A stretch of DNA of 63,945 nt from assembly GCA_031292555.1 (NCBI GenBank), contig JARLGV010000068.1, forward strand, positions 1 through 63,945. Reading direction: 5' to 3'. Positions within the stretch are counted from its first letter, which is position 1; every line of letters starts with the position of its first letter. Source of the stretch: Fimbriimonas sp. GTDB taxonomy: Bacteria; Armatimonadota; Fimbriimonadia; Fimbriimonadales; Fimbriimonadaceae. Shown piece by piece: positions 34,477 to 43,994 of this stretch. The position numbers were made by a program, and so were the translations under genes. The notes beneath the pieces are model-generated. The model searched no databases. It was not told the origin of the DNA and saw only the letters and a list, made by a program, of their open reading frames with translations.

Positions 34477-36074
34477 TGGACCTTGGCACGCACGGCGACG
34501 TGGATGATCGGTTGTACGGGATCGCTGGTTTTGATCCTCACATCGGCGATAAGTTCGCCCGATCGTGCCTTTCCGTCGTATTGGACATCAACGGCGTAAT
34601 CGGCGGTATCTGGCACCTTCCGGGCAGTCGCCGTCAGGTTTGGCGTATTCGTCGTCAATCCCAAAATCTTGAACCCGGTTCCCGGTCCGGACAGGAGGAA
34701 CGTTCGGGTGACCGGTACGCGTCCGACCTGGTTCATGAAAAGCTCCTCCGGCAAGGCGATGATGCCCTTTTGAGCGTACATGGAAAAGGTTAGATTCGGA
34801 AAATCCGAGTTCGTCGTGAACACTTGAAGCGTGCCGGAGACCCTTCCAGTTGGAAGGCTGTCCTTGATGTCGATCACGTATTTATAGCCGGATTCCATCT
34901 TCGGTCCCGAGTGAGACTCTGGGTCGGCCAGCATGCCGTGAAATGGCACGACGGTCACGTTCGCCGGCATGCCGTCAAATTTGAACGATACGGGATCGAG
35001 GTTCGCCTTTGGGTCGGGTATCAGGTAGACCGGCACCTTTCGCCCTCCCTTGCGGACCACGACCTGCGGACCGTCAGGTGCGACAAATCGGTATAGCGAC
35101 CGGATGGGAATCTTGAGCGTAATGACCTTGACCGGAGTGGCGGGATCGTTCGTATAGAGCAGCACGTGCTTCTCCATGTCCCTTGAGAAGAGGCGTGTAT
35201 CAACCGCAACTCGCAGTAGCCGAGTGGATTGCGGGGCAACCGAATCTGGGTCCGCAACGACCGTACAGCCACAATCGGGGAACATGCTATAGGCGAGCGC
35301 GCCATTTCCGTGATTGGAAACCTCGATATCGAAATCGACTCGATCTCCCTGAAGCGCGGGGGGCGCCTCGAGCGTGCTCTTGTCTACGAATATCTCGGCC
35401 TTGACGGGAACGATGGGAACTTGGCCCTCAACGGCCTTTGAAATGAAATCGATCGCCACGAGGTTTCTCTTGCAGGTGGTCAATTCGGTTCCTGAAATGC
35501 CGGATCTTTCCATCCGAGGAAGATCGGACGGTCCCATGGTGTAGACCGGAGTCGGTCCGTCGGCAATACCCAGATAGGCCCCGATCGCATAGGCCACATC
35601 GTCAAAAACGTCGGTGACTTGGGAAGTTTGCGCCGGTCTGCCACGCTTGAGGCCCATCACAAAGTCGAGGCGTGGCTGGCCGGGGTCCTCGCTGAAGAAT
35701 GCGACGTGTCCGGCAGGAAGCGACGTCTCGGGCCGAACCGCCAGTTCCGGCTCGAAGCTGAACTTGATGTCGCACCTTGCTGTCGGAGAGAACGAGAGTT
35801 TGGGCACTCGCGACTTCCACATTGCGAAAGCTTCGTCCCGAGCCTTCCGGTATTCGGCACGGAAAGATGACGGGACCTTGTCGTCGCTCCAGGCGAACCC
35901 TATTGACAGTTTGGGAAGCAGGCGGAGCCGATCCTTGGCCGCCTTGAAGTCCTGATTGTGCAGGGCATCCTCGACGGAGAGAATCGTTGCCTGGAATTGC
36001 GGGCTGCAGTTGGGTGGTAAGACGGGGCCGAGAGTTTGATACGCGAAGGAAGCGAGTGCGATACCTACAAGCAT
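34473..36074 (-). CDS. Secreted DUF1573 protein with metzincin-like N-terminus
   Basis: A 533-residue exported protein (short signal MLVGIALASFAYQ). The middle (about 225-330) is a DUF1573/HYDIN-type Ig domain: FDIEVSNHGNGALAYSMFPDCGCTVV, then LLYTNDPATPVKVITLKI. More beta domains follow to the C-terminus (TLQVFTTNSDFPNLTF). The N-terminal AMWKSRVPKLSF, DIKFSF and DDVAYAIGAYLGIADG pattern looks like a matrixin fold without the HExxH zinc motif. It is coupled to the tetrahaem protein gene; 36 bp separate it from prfB upstream. Confidence 0.75.
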   Translation of the reverse strand: MLVGIALASFAYQTLGPVLPPNCSPQFQATILSVEDALHNQDFKAAKDRLRLLPKLSIGFAWSDDKVPSSFRAEYRKARDEAFAMWKSRVPKLSFSPTARCDIKFSFEPELAVRPETSLPAGHVAFFSEDPGQPRLDFVMGLKRGRPAQTSQVTDVFDDVAYAIGAYLGIADGPTPVYTMGPSDLPRMERSGISGTELTTCKRNLVAIDFISKAVEGQVPIVPVKAEIFVDKSTLEAPPALQGDRVDFDIEVSNHGNGALAYSMFPDCGCTVVADPDSVAPQSTRLLRVAVDTRLFSRDMEKHVLLYTNDPATPVKVITLKIPIRSLYRFVAPDGPQVVVRKGGRKVPVYLIPDPKANLDPVSFKFDGMPANVTVVPFHGMLADPESHSGPKMESGYKYVIDIKDSLPTGRVSGTLQVFTTNSDFPNLTFSMYAQKGIIALPEELFMNQVGRVPVTRTFLLSGPGTGFKILGLTTNTPNLTATARKVPDTADYAVDVQYDGKARSGELIADVRIKTSDPVQPIIHVAVRAKVQ

Positions 36075-36110
36075 GTGTTCACGAACCTACCTGGGACATC
36101 TTTCATGGGC

Positions 36111-37227
36111 CTACTCAACAAACGTATCTTCGGAGGGCTTTTGCTTCAGATACGCCTCAATGAACCCGTCGATCTCACCGTCGAGTACACCAAGGACGTT
36201 GCCGGTTTCGAATCCCGTTCGATGATCCTTTACCATCGTGTACGGCTGCATCACGTAGCTGCGAATTTGGCGACCCCATGCAGCGGGGCCGCCGTCGCCC
36301 TTCAGTAAATTCATCCGATCTAGCGACTGGGTGCGTTCCAATTCGCTTAGCCGGGCAAAGAGCACCGACATCGCGCTTGCGCGGTTCTTGTGCTGGCTTC
36401 GCTCATTTTGACAGTTGACGACCAAGCCTGTCGGTAGGTGAGTGATGCGAACCGCACTTTCCGTCTTGTTGACGTGTTGACCGCCGGCGCCGCCTGCCCT
36501 CAGAGTCTCGACCTTCAGGTCGTCAGGATTGATATGGACTTCGGATTCCTCGATCTCGGGCAGAACTTCGACTTTGGCAAATGATGTATGGCGTCTGGCC
36601 GCTGCGTCGAACGGCGAAATCCTCACCAGCCGGTGCACGCCATTCTCGGCTTTCAGGAAGCCGTAGGCATTCTCGCCGCTGACCAGCATCTGAACGGACC
36701 GATAACCTGTCACATCGCCGGGCGTTTCGCTGATGATCTCCATCTTGAAACTGTGCTTCTCGCACCACCGCGCGTACATCCGTTGGAGCATGACCGCCCA
36801 GTCGCATGCTTCGGATCCGCCTGCCCCGGCATTCACTTCGACGAGTGCATTTCGCGCGTCGTGTTCGCCGCTCAGAAGAGTTCGAAGCTCATAGGCGTCT
36901 AGATCGTCGAGCAGGGCGAGAGCCATTTTGTCGGCTTCGGCTTCGGTTTCCGCATCAGATTCCAGCCGGAGCATCTCGTAGAGCTCGGCGACATCCCGCT
37001 CCGTTTTGTCCAGGCGTAAAAACGGTTCCGCAACTCCTCTTAGCCTGGAGAGCTTCTGCAGTGTCTTGTTCGCGAAATCCGGATCGTTCCAGAAATCGAT
37101 TTCGGAAGACCGTGCCTCTAGTTCGGTAATTTGGGTTTGCAGTTGAGGCAGGTCAAAGATGACCTCGGATAGCGTCCAGTCTCCCCCGAGCCTTGGACAG
37201 CGCTTCTTGCCGATCGAAATTCAGCAT
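36111..37227 (-). CDS. prfB: Peptide chain release factor 2 with programmed +1 frameshift
   Basis: Terminates translation at UGA and UAA codons. The reading starts at ATG 37227, runs 24 codons to CTT TGA C (37152-37158 on the minus strand), and continues in the +1 frame to 36111, giving 371 residues, normal for RF2. GAGGT lies just before the slip site, matching the internal Shine-Dalgarno used in bacterial prfB autoregulation. The body has AGGAGGQHVNKTESAVRITH (GGQ catalytic motif). The codon-recognition loop was not localised. The frameshift is real biology and not a pseudogene. Confidence 0.95.
37152..37158 (-). promoter_or_regulatory. prfB autoregulatory frameshift site
   Basis: On the minus strand CTT TGA C follows GAGGTCAT. 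When RF2 is scarce, ribosomes pause at the in-frame TGA and slip +1 to GAC. This is the widely conserved autoregulatory element of prfB. Confidence 0.95.
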
Positions 37228-37456
37228 GGCGAGGATCATACCACGAAAGGAAGCGAAGGCAAGGCGCTCCTCCAATTGGGGCTAGGGTCCCGGCAATCTT
37301 ACGGTAGGTTCAAATCCGGCTGGCGTCAAACTTTCCCAAGTTTGGCCTTTCTTCAGTCGTTTCGCGCATTGATGCCGTCAAGAGTATTAGAATGTACTTG
37401 TTAGATCGGACGGACCTTCGTGTGCCTTCTGGTCACCGCTGGAGTGATAACCAATC

Positions 37457-39655
37457 ATGCCTCAATCTCGCCTTAGTTCAAGTCTGCAGTGCCCGCCGAT
37501 GAGGAAAGTGTTTCTCGCTGGTGCGCTGGTATTTGCGGTTGGATTCGGCACGACGGCCCTTGGACAAACTGTTAAATTAACGCAGTTGTCGCAGCCCGTT
37601 CCTTCGATCATCCAAAAATCGCAGTTAGTCTCTCACAAGGCTTTGACGGACATCGTTCACGTCAACATCAGCCTCACCCCGCCAAACCCTGGCGCTCTCC
37701 AGGCGTTTGCCGACAGCGTTAGCAATCCCAACAGCCCCAACTTTCATAAGTTTGCAACGCCAGATCAGTTGGGTCAGTTGTTCGGCCAACCGGCATCGAC
37801 GGTCCAGAAGATCGTTAGCTACCTGCAGGGCAAAGGGTTCAAGGTCACTTTGATCGCAAAGAGCCGCCTGAACGTGATGGCGGATGCTACGGTGGCCCAA
37901 GTCGAATCGGCATTCAACACAACGATTAATAACTACCATTCGTTGTCTCCCAGCGACTATCGCCGAACCGACTACTACTCATATAGCGAGCCGATCGAAT
38001 TTCCGGTGGCCACTGCTGCGGTCGTGGTAGACGTTACCGGCCTCGATAACATCGCGAAGCCGCATCCCCGATGGAAGAAAGTCGCGGCGGCGAAGGCCAA
38101 GAAGTTCAATAAGGATCCTCTGACGCCGACGCAAACTCGAACCCTCTACAACACAGCGCCGATGTACAAGGCCGGTATGCAGGGTCAGGGACGGAATGTT
38201 GCGATTTCGAGTTTCGACGGCTTCAAACTGTCGAACGTCCCGCTCTATTACACGCAGTTCAATCTCCCCGTGCCTTCGGGCGGCGTGGGAAGCAACGTCA
38301 AGGTTGTGACGGTCGACGGAGGTTCCGGATCTGGAACGCCCGGTGGCGAGGCTGACCTCGACATTCAGATGGTGCTTGGCATGGCCCCGCTCTGCTCGTT
38401 CACTGTCTACGACGGCGGCGGTGGCATTCTCGACGTCCTGACCAAGGAAGAGAACGACAACACCGCCGACATCATTAGCGAGAGCTACGGTTGGATGCTT
38501 ACTTCTAGCCAGGCGCTCGCTTGCCACAACTTGCATGTCCTGATGACGTCGGAAGGCATCACCTACATGGAAGCGACCGGCGACTACGGAACGACTCTCG
38601 AACCGTACTCCTATTCGAACTACGAGCCCGAGTGCTTCCAGGTAGGCGGAACAGTAGCCAACACAGATTCGGCGGGCAACCGAACCACTGAGGTCGGTTG
38701 GAGCGGCAGCGGCGGAGGTTGGGCAACCGAGTCAGTCTCATTCAATACGCTTCCGTCATGGCAGAAAGGCCTCGGCGTTCCTACGACGATCAACTACCGC
38801 TTGAATCCCGATGTGGCGCTGAACGCCGCTGGTGCGACGACCGGCGCCTATCAGTTCTATTTCAACGGCACGCTGAATTTCGACTATGACGGAACAAGCT
38901 TTGCATCTCCGGTCTTTGCCGGTGCGCTTGCCGTTACTGAGCAGAAGGTCATCAGCCTTGGCGGTAACAATCGCTTGGGCCGAATCGCGGATATGGTCTA
39001 CAACCAGAACGGACGATCAGACGTGTGGTTCGACGTAACGAGCGGTAGCAACGGCACCTTGCCGAACGGCACCGCATCGAACGCCGGTCCTTTCTGGGAT
39101 TTCGTTACGGGTTGGGGCGCGGTCAATTTCGCTGCATTGGCGCAGTCGGTCGCGGTTACCAAGCCTTCGGTCTATAACATCTCCACGATCAACGTCTACG
39201 TCAACAAGGCGCTCAACCCCAACGTCACGGAGGGGCAGAGCTGGAGCAAGATCAACGTTGTTCCGTTCCGGGCTACATCGGTATTGGAATCAGCCATCGG
39301 TCGAGTTGTAACGACGCAAGGTGCGTTCAACACGACGGTCAACGCTTCCAAGGTCGCGAGCATCAGCCTCGTGGCAAGCGGTTCGGCTCCTGCCGCAGCG
39401 ACGGTCACGGTCTACATTCTCAACCAGAAGACGGCCAAGTACGAGACGCTGAAGAGCTTGAGCGGAACCGCCTTTGGAACTCCGGCTACCTTGGTAGTGC
39501 AAGGAACGCCGCTGACCAACTACTTCGCCCCTAACGGTCAGATCCAAGTGCTCGTTCGAAGCCTCGTTCCGAACAGTCGGTCGACCCAGGTTCCCAGTGA
39601 CTATGTGTTCATGGTGAACCAGCTTCAAGTATCGATCGTTCAGAACCTGAACTAA
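37457..39655 (+). CDS. S53 family (sedolisin / kumamolisin-like) serine carboxyl peptidase 1
   Basis: A 732-residue secreted protease with a signal peptide (residues about 15-37, ending TTALGQ), a pro-kumamolisin activation domain (about 60-200, VHVNISLTPPNPGALQAFAD), and an S53 catalytic domain: Glu298 and Asp302 in GEADLDIQ, oxyanion Asp376 in ATGDYG, and nucleophile Ser481 in DGTSFASP. The last 150 residues form a beta-rich C-terminal module. It is probably active outside the cell, at acid pH for this family. A strong terminator follows (39672-39704). The paralogue lies immediately downstream. Confidence 0.92.
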   Translation: MPQSRLSSSLQCPPMRKVFLAGALVFAVGFGTTALGQTVKLTQLSQPVPSIIQKSQLVSHKALTDIVHVNISLTPPNPGALQAFADSVSNPNSPNFHKFATPDQLGQLFGQPASTVQKIVSYLQGKGFKVTLIAKSRLNVMADATVAQVESAFNTTINNYHSLSPSDYRRTDYYSYSEPIEFPVATAAVVVDVTGLDNIAKPHPRWKKVAAAKAKKFNKDPLTPTQTRTLYNTAPMYKAGMQGQGRNVAISSFDGFKLSNVPLYYTQFNLPVPSGGVGSNVKVVTVDGGSGSGTPGGEADLDIQMVLGMAPLCSFTVYDGGGGILDVLTKEENDNTADIISESYGWMLTSSQALACHNLHVLMTSEGITYMEATGDYGTTLEPYSYSNYEPECFQVGGTVANTDSAGNRTTEVGWSGSGGGWATESVSFNTLPSWQKGLGVPTTINYRLNPDVALNAAGATTGAYQFYFNGTLNFDYDGTSFASPVFAGALAVTEQKVISLGGNNRLGRIADMVYNQNGRSDVWFDVTSGSNGTLPNGTASNAGPFWDFVTGWGAVNFAALAQSVAVTKPSVYNISTINVYVNKALNPNVTEGQSWSKINVVPFRATSVLESAIGRVVTTQGAFNTTVNASKVASISLVASGSAPAAATVTVYILNQKTAKYETLKSLSGTAFGTPATLVVQGTPLTNYFAPNGQIQVLVRSLVPNSRSTQVPSDYVFMVNQLQVSIVQNLN

Positions 39656-39671
39656 TCGACTGGCTCCCACA

Positions 39672-39704
39672 GGGCGGCACTCCAATACGGGGTGCCGCCC
39701 TTTT
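39672..39704 (+). terminator. Intrinsic terminator after S53 peptidase 1
   Basis: GGGCGGCAC (39672-39680) pairs with GTGCCGCCC (39692-39700), followed by TTTT. A classic rho-independent terminator, 16 bp beyond the stop. Confidence 0.92.
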
Positions 39705-39818
39705 CGTTGGTCGACCTCACTGGATTTCGAACAACGGGCCGCGAATCTCGTCATGGATTCGGGTTGCGTTGGAATATCGGAGACCCGTTGCCAGCCAACC
39801 ATCCGAACGAGAACCAAG

Positions 39819-42035
39819 ATGGAAATGATCGATCGAGTCGGGACCTACAAGCCTCAGTGGATGCGTCGCCTTTGCCTACTTGCAGTGCTATCGTCAACCG
39901 TATGGGGCAGTCCGGCCGCTCTTGCTCAGAGTTCAAAGCTCGTGCAACTGCCGCTCCCCGTTCCAGACGTGATACAGCGATCACAGATGCTGGGCCACAA
40001 GGCGGCAAACGAAATCGTTCATGTCAACATCAGTCTCCTGCCGCCCAATCCTGCCGCCCTGCAGGCGTTTGCGGATAGCGTCAACGATCCAAGCAGCCCA
40101 AACTACGGGAAATTCGCGACTCCTGCCCAACTGGGCAAGCTTTTTGGGGCGCCCCAGTCTTTTGTCGATAAGGTCGTGAGCTACCTGCGAGCGAACGGGT
40201 TCAAGGTGACGCTCGTGGCTGACAGCAGGTTGAATATCATGGCTGATGCCTCGGTCGCGGCAGTTGAGAAGGCTTTCGATACGACGATCAACAACTATCG
40301 TGTGCTGAATCCGGCTGAGCCAACCCGAACGGTTTACTATGCCAACAGTGAGCCGATCGAATTTCCCGCGAACTTGGCGCCATCCGTTCTCCTCGTTTCG
40401 GGTTTGGATAATACGCTCAAGCCCAAGCCGGCCCACAGAAAGCTGGCCCTTACTGGGAAGGGGCGGTTCGGCGCGACACCGCTTACGCCCGACCAAACGC
40501 GAACCGTCTACGACACAGCTCCGATCTATGCTGCCGGGATGCAGGGCCTTGGGCGTCATGTCGCGATTTCGAATTGGGACGGCTATCGTCTGACGAACGT
40601 GCAACTGTACTACAAGCAGTTCAACCTTCCGACGCCGGCCGGAGGCCTCTTGAGCAATATCACCGAGGTTTCGATCGACGGCGGTTCGGGTTCCGGTTCC
40701 CCGGGAGCGGAAGGCGATCTCGACATTCAGATGGAGCTAGGAATGGCCCCTCTGGCTTCGATGCTGATTTACTCTGGCGGTGACCTGCTTAATCTGTTGA
40801 CCCGCGAGCAGAACGACAACCTGGCCGACGTGATCAGCGAAAGCTGGCTGTGGGGGCTACCTACAACCTACGCCCAGGCGGTTCATAACGTACACGTCTT
40901 GATGTCTGCCCAGGGGCAAACGTACATGGCGGCGTCGGGAGACTGGGGAACCAGTTTCAACGGCTACACCTATTCGGGCGTGGAACCCGAGGTGCTGAAG
41001 GTGGGGGGCACGATTGCCGACGTCGACGCCAAAGGCAATCGACTCTCGGAGGTCGGATGGAGCGGCAGCGGCGGCGGCTGGACTACCGACGGCTTACCCT
41101 TCAACGTCCTGCCGAGCTGGCAGACCGGCAAGGGTGTGCCCACGAAGATCAACTATCGGTTGGTGCCGGACGTTGCCCTGAACTCGGCGGGAGACACAAC
41201 CGGCGCGTATCAGTTTTTCCTGAATGGATCACTTAGCTTCGGCTACGTTGGAACGAGTTTCGCCAGTCCAGTGTTCGCCGGCTGCCTGACGATTACGGAG
41301 CAAAAGCTGATCAGTCTGGGAGGGAACAAGCGCCTGGGAAGAATCAGCAGCCTGTTCTATCCGCTCAACGGTCGGTCAGACGTTTGGTTCGACGTCGTTC
41401 AAGGAGCTAACGGGACGCTTCCGAACGGAACTACATCCAATGCTGGACCCTACTGGGATTTCGTGACCGGCTGGGGAGCGATCGACTTCGCGGCATTCGC
41501 CAAGGTTGTAGCGACGACCGCACCCCAATACCTGAATGTTTCCACGATCGCTGCGTATGACAACAAAGCGCTAACGCCGGCAGTGCTCGAGGGAGTCAAT
41601 CCTGCAGGCGGCCCATCCAACTTGGCCGCGGCAGACGGAAAGACGTTCAACCTGGGATCGGTGCTTGAAAAGCAGATTGGCGCCATTACCACGATGCTGG
41701 CGACCTTCAACACCAAGCTGGTTCCGAGTAAGGTGGCCAGTCTGTCACTGTCTGCAGCCGGCTCGGCTCCTGCCGCTTCGACAGTGATGGTCTACGTCCT
41801 CAATCAGACAACCAATCAGTTCGTACTCTTGCAAAGCATCAGCGGGACTGCGTTCGGAACGCCGACCTCCTATCCGGTGAACACGAAGACATTCTCGAAC
41901 TTCGTCAACCCGTCGGGGCAGGTGCAAGCGATTGTGAGGTGCCTGGTGCCCAATAGCCGCCTCTCCCAAGTAGGAGCATTCACATTCAAGCTGGATCAGC
42001 TTCAACTGGTGGCGACGAGTACGCTCAGCAACTGA
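39819..42035 (+). CDS. S53 family (sedolisin / kumamolisin-like) serine carboxyl peptidase 2
   Basis: A 738-residue tandem paralogue of the preceding protease, alike along its full length. Signal peptide (CLLAVLSSTVWGSPAALAQ), pro-domain (VHVNISLLPPNPAALQAFAD), and catalytic residues in EGDLDIQ (Glu and Asp), ASGDWGTS (oxyanion Asp) and VGTSFASP (Ser). The start is set at ATG 39819; 39825 and 39861 are possible. It has its own terminator, and a terminator separates it from peptidase 1, so the two are independently transcribed. Confidence 0.92.
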   Translation: MEMIDRVGTYKPQWMRRLCLLAVLSSTVWGSPAALAQSSKLVQLPLPVPDVIQRSQMLGHKAANEIVHVNISLLPPNPAALQAFADSVNDPSSPNYGKFATPAQLGKLFGAPQSFVDKVVSYLRANGFKVTLVADSRLNIMADASVAAVEKAFDTTINNYRVLNPAEPTRTVYYANSEPIEFPANLAPSVLLVSGLDNTLKPKPAHRKLALTGKGRFGATPLTPDQTRTVYDTAPIYAAGMQGLGRHVAISNWDGYRLTNVQLYYKQFNLPTPAGGLLSNITEVSIDGGSGSGSPGAEGDLDIQMELGMAPLASMLIYSGGDLLNLLTREQNDNLADVISESWLWGLPTTYAQAVHNVHVLMSAQGQTYMAASGDWGTSFNGYTYSGVEPEVLKVGGTIADVDAKGNRLSEVGWSGSGGGWTTDGLPFNVLPSWQTGKGVPTKINYRLVPDVALNSAGDTTGAYQFFLNGSLSFGYVGTSFASPVFAGCLTITEQKLISLGGNKRLGRISSLFYPLNGRSDVWFDVVQGANGTLPNGTTSNAGPYWDFVTGWGAIDFAAFAKVVATTAPQYLNVSTIAAYDNKALTPAVLEGVNPAGGPSNLAAADGKTFNLGSVLEKQIGAITTMLATFNTKLVPSKVASLSLSAAGSAPAASTVMVYVLNQTTNQFVLLQSISGTAFGTPTSYPVNTKTFSNFVNPSGQVQAIVRCLVPNSRLSQVGAFTFKLDQLQLVATSTLSN

Positions 42036-42044
42036 TTCTTAGGA

Positions 42045-42083
42045 TGGGCGTCGGCACTTGGTCGGCGCCCACCTTTTATTTTT
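42045..42083 (+). terminator. Intrinsic terminator after S53 peptidase 2
   Basis: TGGGCGTC pairs with GGCGCCCA (one G-U), followed by a U-rich CCTTTTATTTTTC. It also overlaps the stop region of the convergent membrane protein gene. Confidence 0.85.
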
Positions 42084-42537
42084 CTGGTTCCTCGTTTGGC
42101 ATGAAGACCAAGGCGAGGATGAGCGTCAGGATGATCCAGCCCGCGGGAACCAAGTAGACAAGCAGGTGCGGGTAGTCGGGCTTGGGAGCCTGCCGAGCAA
42201 GCGCGGCGACAAAGGCCTGATCGAGCCTTAGGAAGAGGAAGATCCCAGTCGCCATCGACCCCCCGACGAATCCACAGGCGCCGGCGAGACCGAATCGGCG
42301 GGTCGCCGCGATTCCGAGCAAAGCGGATGGCGTCAGTCCGATCGCGGAGCACATTGCCAAGCGTGCGAGAATTTCCGAATCCTGGAAGACGAGGTAAGGC
42401 CAAACAGAAAGGATGTAGCCGCCGATAGACGTAAAGACAAACCCGGAGCAGCCAAAGAGCATGGCCGTATCCATGTCGGGGTCGGCCTTGACCGGTTGGT
42501 CCAGTTTCTCGTCAGTCTGAAGCGGCTCGAAGGGCAT
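42076..42537 (-). CDS. Small integral membrane protein, unknown function
   Basis: A 153-residue protein with a charged N-terminus and about four membrane segments (FGCSGFVFTSIGGYILSVW, LAMCSAIGLTPSALLGIAA, GLAGACGFVGGSMATGIFLF, LLVYLVPAGWIILTLILALV). No named family is recognised. It follows the aminopeptidase gene by 12 bp and is likely cotranscribed with it. Confidence 0.7.
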   Translation of the reverse strand: MPFEPLQTDEKLDQPVKADPDMDTAMLFGCSGFVFTSIGGYILSVWPYLVFQDSEILARLAMCSAIGLTPSALLGIAATRRFGLAGACGFVGGSMATGIFLFLRLDQAFVAALARQAPKPDYPHLLVYLVPAGWIILTLILALVFMPNEEPEK

Positions 42538-42549
42538 CGTGTTGGTTCC

Positions 42550-43953
42550 CTATCGCCCGATAGGACGCTTTCCGATGCCCTGCTGTTTCATGAGCGCCTC
42601 GATGTCGGCGATCTGCCTGGGGGCGGCGGCGGACAGGTTTTCGGGGCCCTTCTCGGTGACGAGAATGTCGTCTTCGATGCGAATGCCGATGTTCCAATAC
42701 TTGGGATCGCAGCGACTTCCTTCTCGGATGTAGATGCCCGGTTCCACGGTTAGGACATAGCCGGGGTGAAGCGTCCAATCGCCGGACGCATCGTGGACGT
42801 CGAGTCCGATATAGTGACTGATACCGTGAGGCAGGTAGGTGCCGACCTCGTTCCGATCTTTGATGATTCCGAGCTTCAATAGACCGTCGGCAACGACTTT
42901 TTCTGCGGCAACTCCGGGGGCTCCAAAGCTGTTTCCCGCTTTGCACTGGACGATGCCGGCCGTCTGGGCCGCCAATACGATTTCATAGATCTGCCGCTGG
43001 GCAGGAGAGAACTTCCCGTTCGCAGGAAACGAGCGCGTTACGTCTGCGGAGTATCCGTGATATTCCCCGGCAGCGTCCATGCAGATCATGTCTCCCTTCT
43101 CGATCAGCCGGCGGTCGTCTTCGTAATGGAGGATGCAGCTGTTCGGACCCGATCCAACAATCGAGTTGTATCCGACCGATTCGCACCCATTTCGGGCGAA
43201 CATGTACTCGGCCAGAGCCTGCAACTCGTATTCGCGCATGCCGGGTTGGACGCTGCGCATCACCTCACGATGGCCGGACGTCGAAGCTGCCGCAGCATGG
43301 CGTAGAAAGGCGATCTCCTCGGGCGACTTTTTGACGCGCAACCCCGCCAACATCCCTTGCGTCGAACCTGCCGGATGCCAGTCGGAATGTGATTTGACCC
43401 AGCTGCTATATGAATGGAGCAAGCTGCCAACGTGGCCGGATGGATCGGGCGGTATCGAAGCGGCCCACAAGCGCAGGCTCTTAATCGATTCAAGAGATTT
43501 GAGAGTCGCCGCCCAGTTTTCGTTGGAGTTGGTCAGCACGGCATCCATGCCGAGAAGAGCCTTGGCGTCCTTCGAACCCATGCGGTACCCAAGCCACGTA
43601 AGCGAGCCAGGATCGTTCTCGTTCACAAATAGCGCTTCGGTTACGGAGTGGCCGTCTACCAAGAAGCCGTCGTGCGATAGAACCAGGGCAGAATCCGGTT
43701 CCTCGAAACCTGAGAGGTATAGGAAGTTCGAATCGGCGCGAAATCGAAAGTCGCAGTCGTTATTTCGATTCCTTTCGGGATTCGTGAAGAACACGGCGAC
43801 TCCACCGGGACCAAGCTGCCGCTTGATCGCCTCACGCCGTGCTCTGGTTTCGGCGATCGGAGTCTTATCGTGCTCAAAAACCGGGTACGTGACCTTCTGA
43901 GCAACTGCGCAGGCGGATACCAGAATGAGGCCGGCAATACAGGCTGTACGCAT
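42550..43953 (-). CDS. pepP: Secreted Xaa-Pro aminopeptidase (M24B)
   Basis: A 467-residue aminopeptidase P-type metalloenzyme that removes the N-terminal residue before proline. The metal ligands are visible in order: the two Asp of MDAAGEYHGYSADVTRSFP, His in GISHYIGLDVHD, Glu in TVEPGIYI and Glu in IRIEDDILVTEKG. The N-terminal AMP_N-type domain contains FFTNPERNRNNDCDFRFRAD and FLYLSGFEEPDS. A signal peptide (MRTACIAGLILVSACAVAQ) marks it as exported, which is unusual for this normally cytoplasmic enzyme. The start at 43953 has GGAG 5 nt upstream. Confidence 0.9.
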   Translation of the reverse strand: MRTACIAGLILVSACAVAQKVTYPVFEHDKTPIAETRARREAIKRQLGPGGVAVFFTNPERNRNNDCDFRFRADSNFLYLSGFEEPDSALVLSHDGFLVDGHSVTEALFVNENDPGSLTWLGYRMGSKDAKALLGMDAVLTNSNENWAATLKSLESIKSLRLWAASIPPDPSGHVGSLLHSYSSWVKSHSDWHPAGSTQGMLAGLRVKKSPEEIAFLRHAAAASTSGHREVMRSVQPGMREYELQALAEYMFARNGCESVGYNSIVGSGPNSCILHYEDDRRLIEKGDMICMDAAGEYHGYSADVTRSFPANGKFSPAQRQIYEIVLAAQTAGIVQCKAGNSFGAPGVAAEKVVADGLLKLGIIKDRNEVGTYLPHGISHYIGLDVHDASGDWTLHPGYVLTVEPGIYIREGSRCDPKYWNIGIRIEDDILVTEKGPENLSAAAPRQIADIEALMKQQGIGKRPIGR

Positions 43954-43994
43954 AGGGCTCCATTCTACGTTCGCGCCTCCGATCCCTGCTGGCG

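Noticed and set aside
36975-37227. The first 84 codons of prfB seen as a separate short frame, or prfB seen as a broken gene.
   Set aside because: CTT TGA C with an upstream GAGGT is the standard prfB frameshift site; joining the frames gives a full-length RF2.
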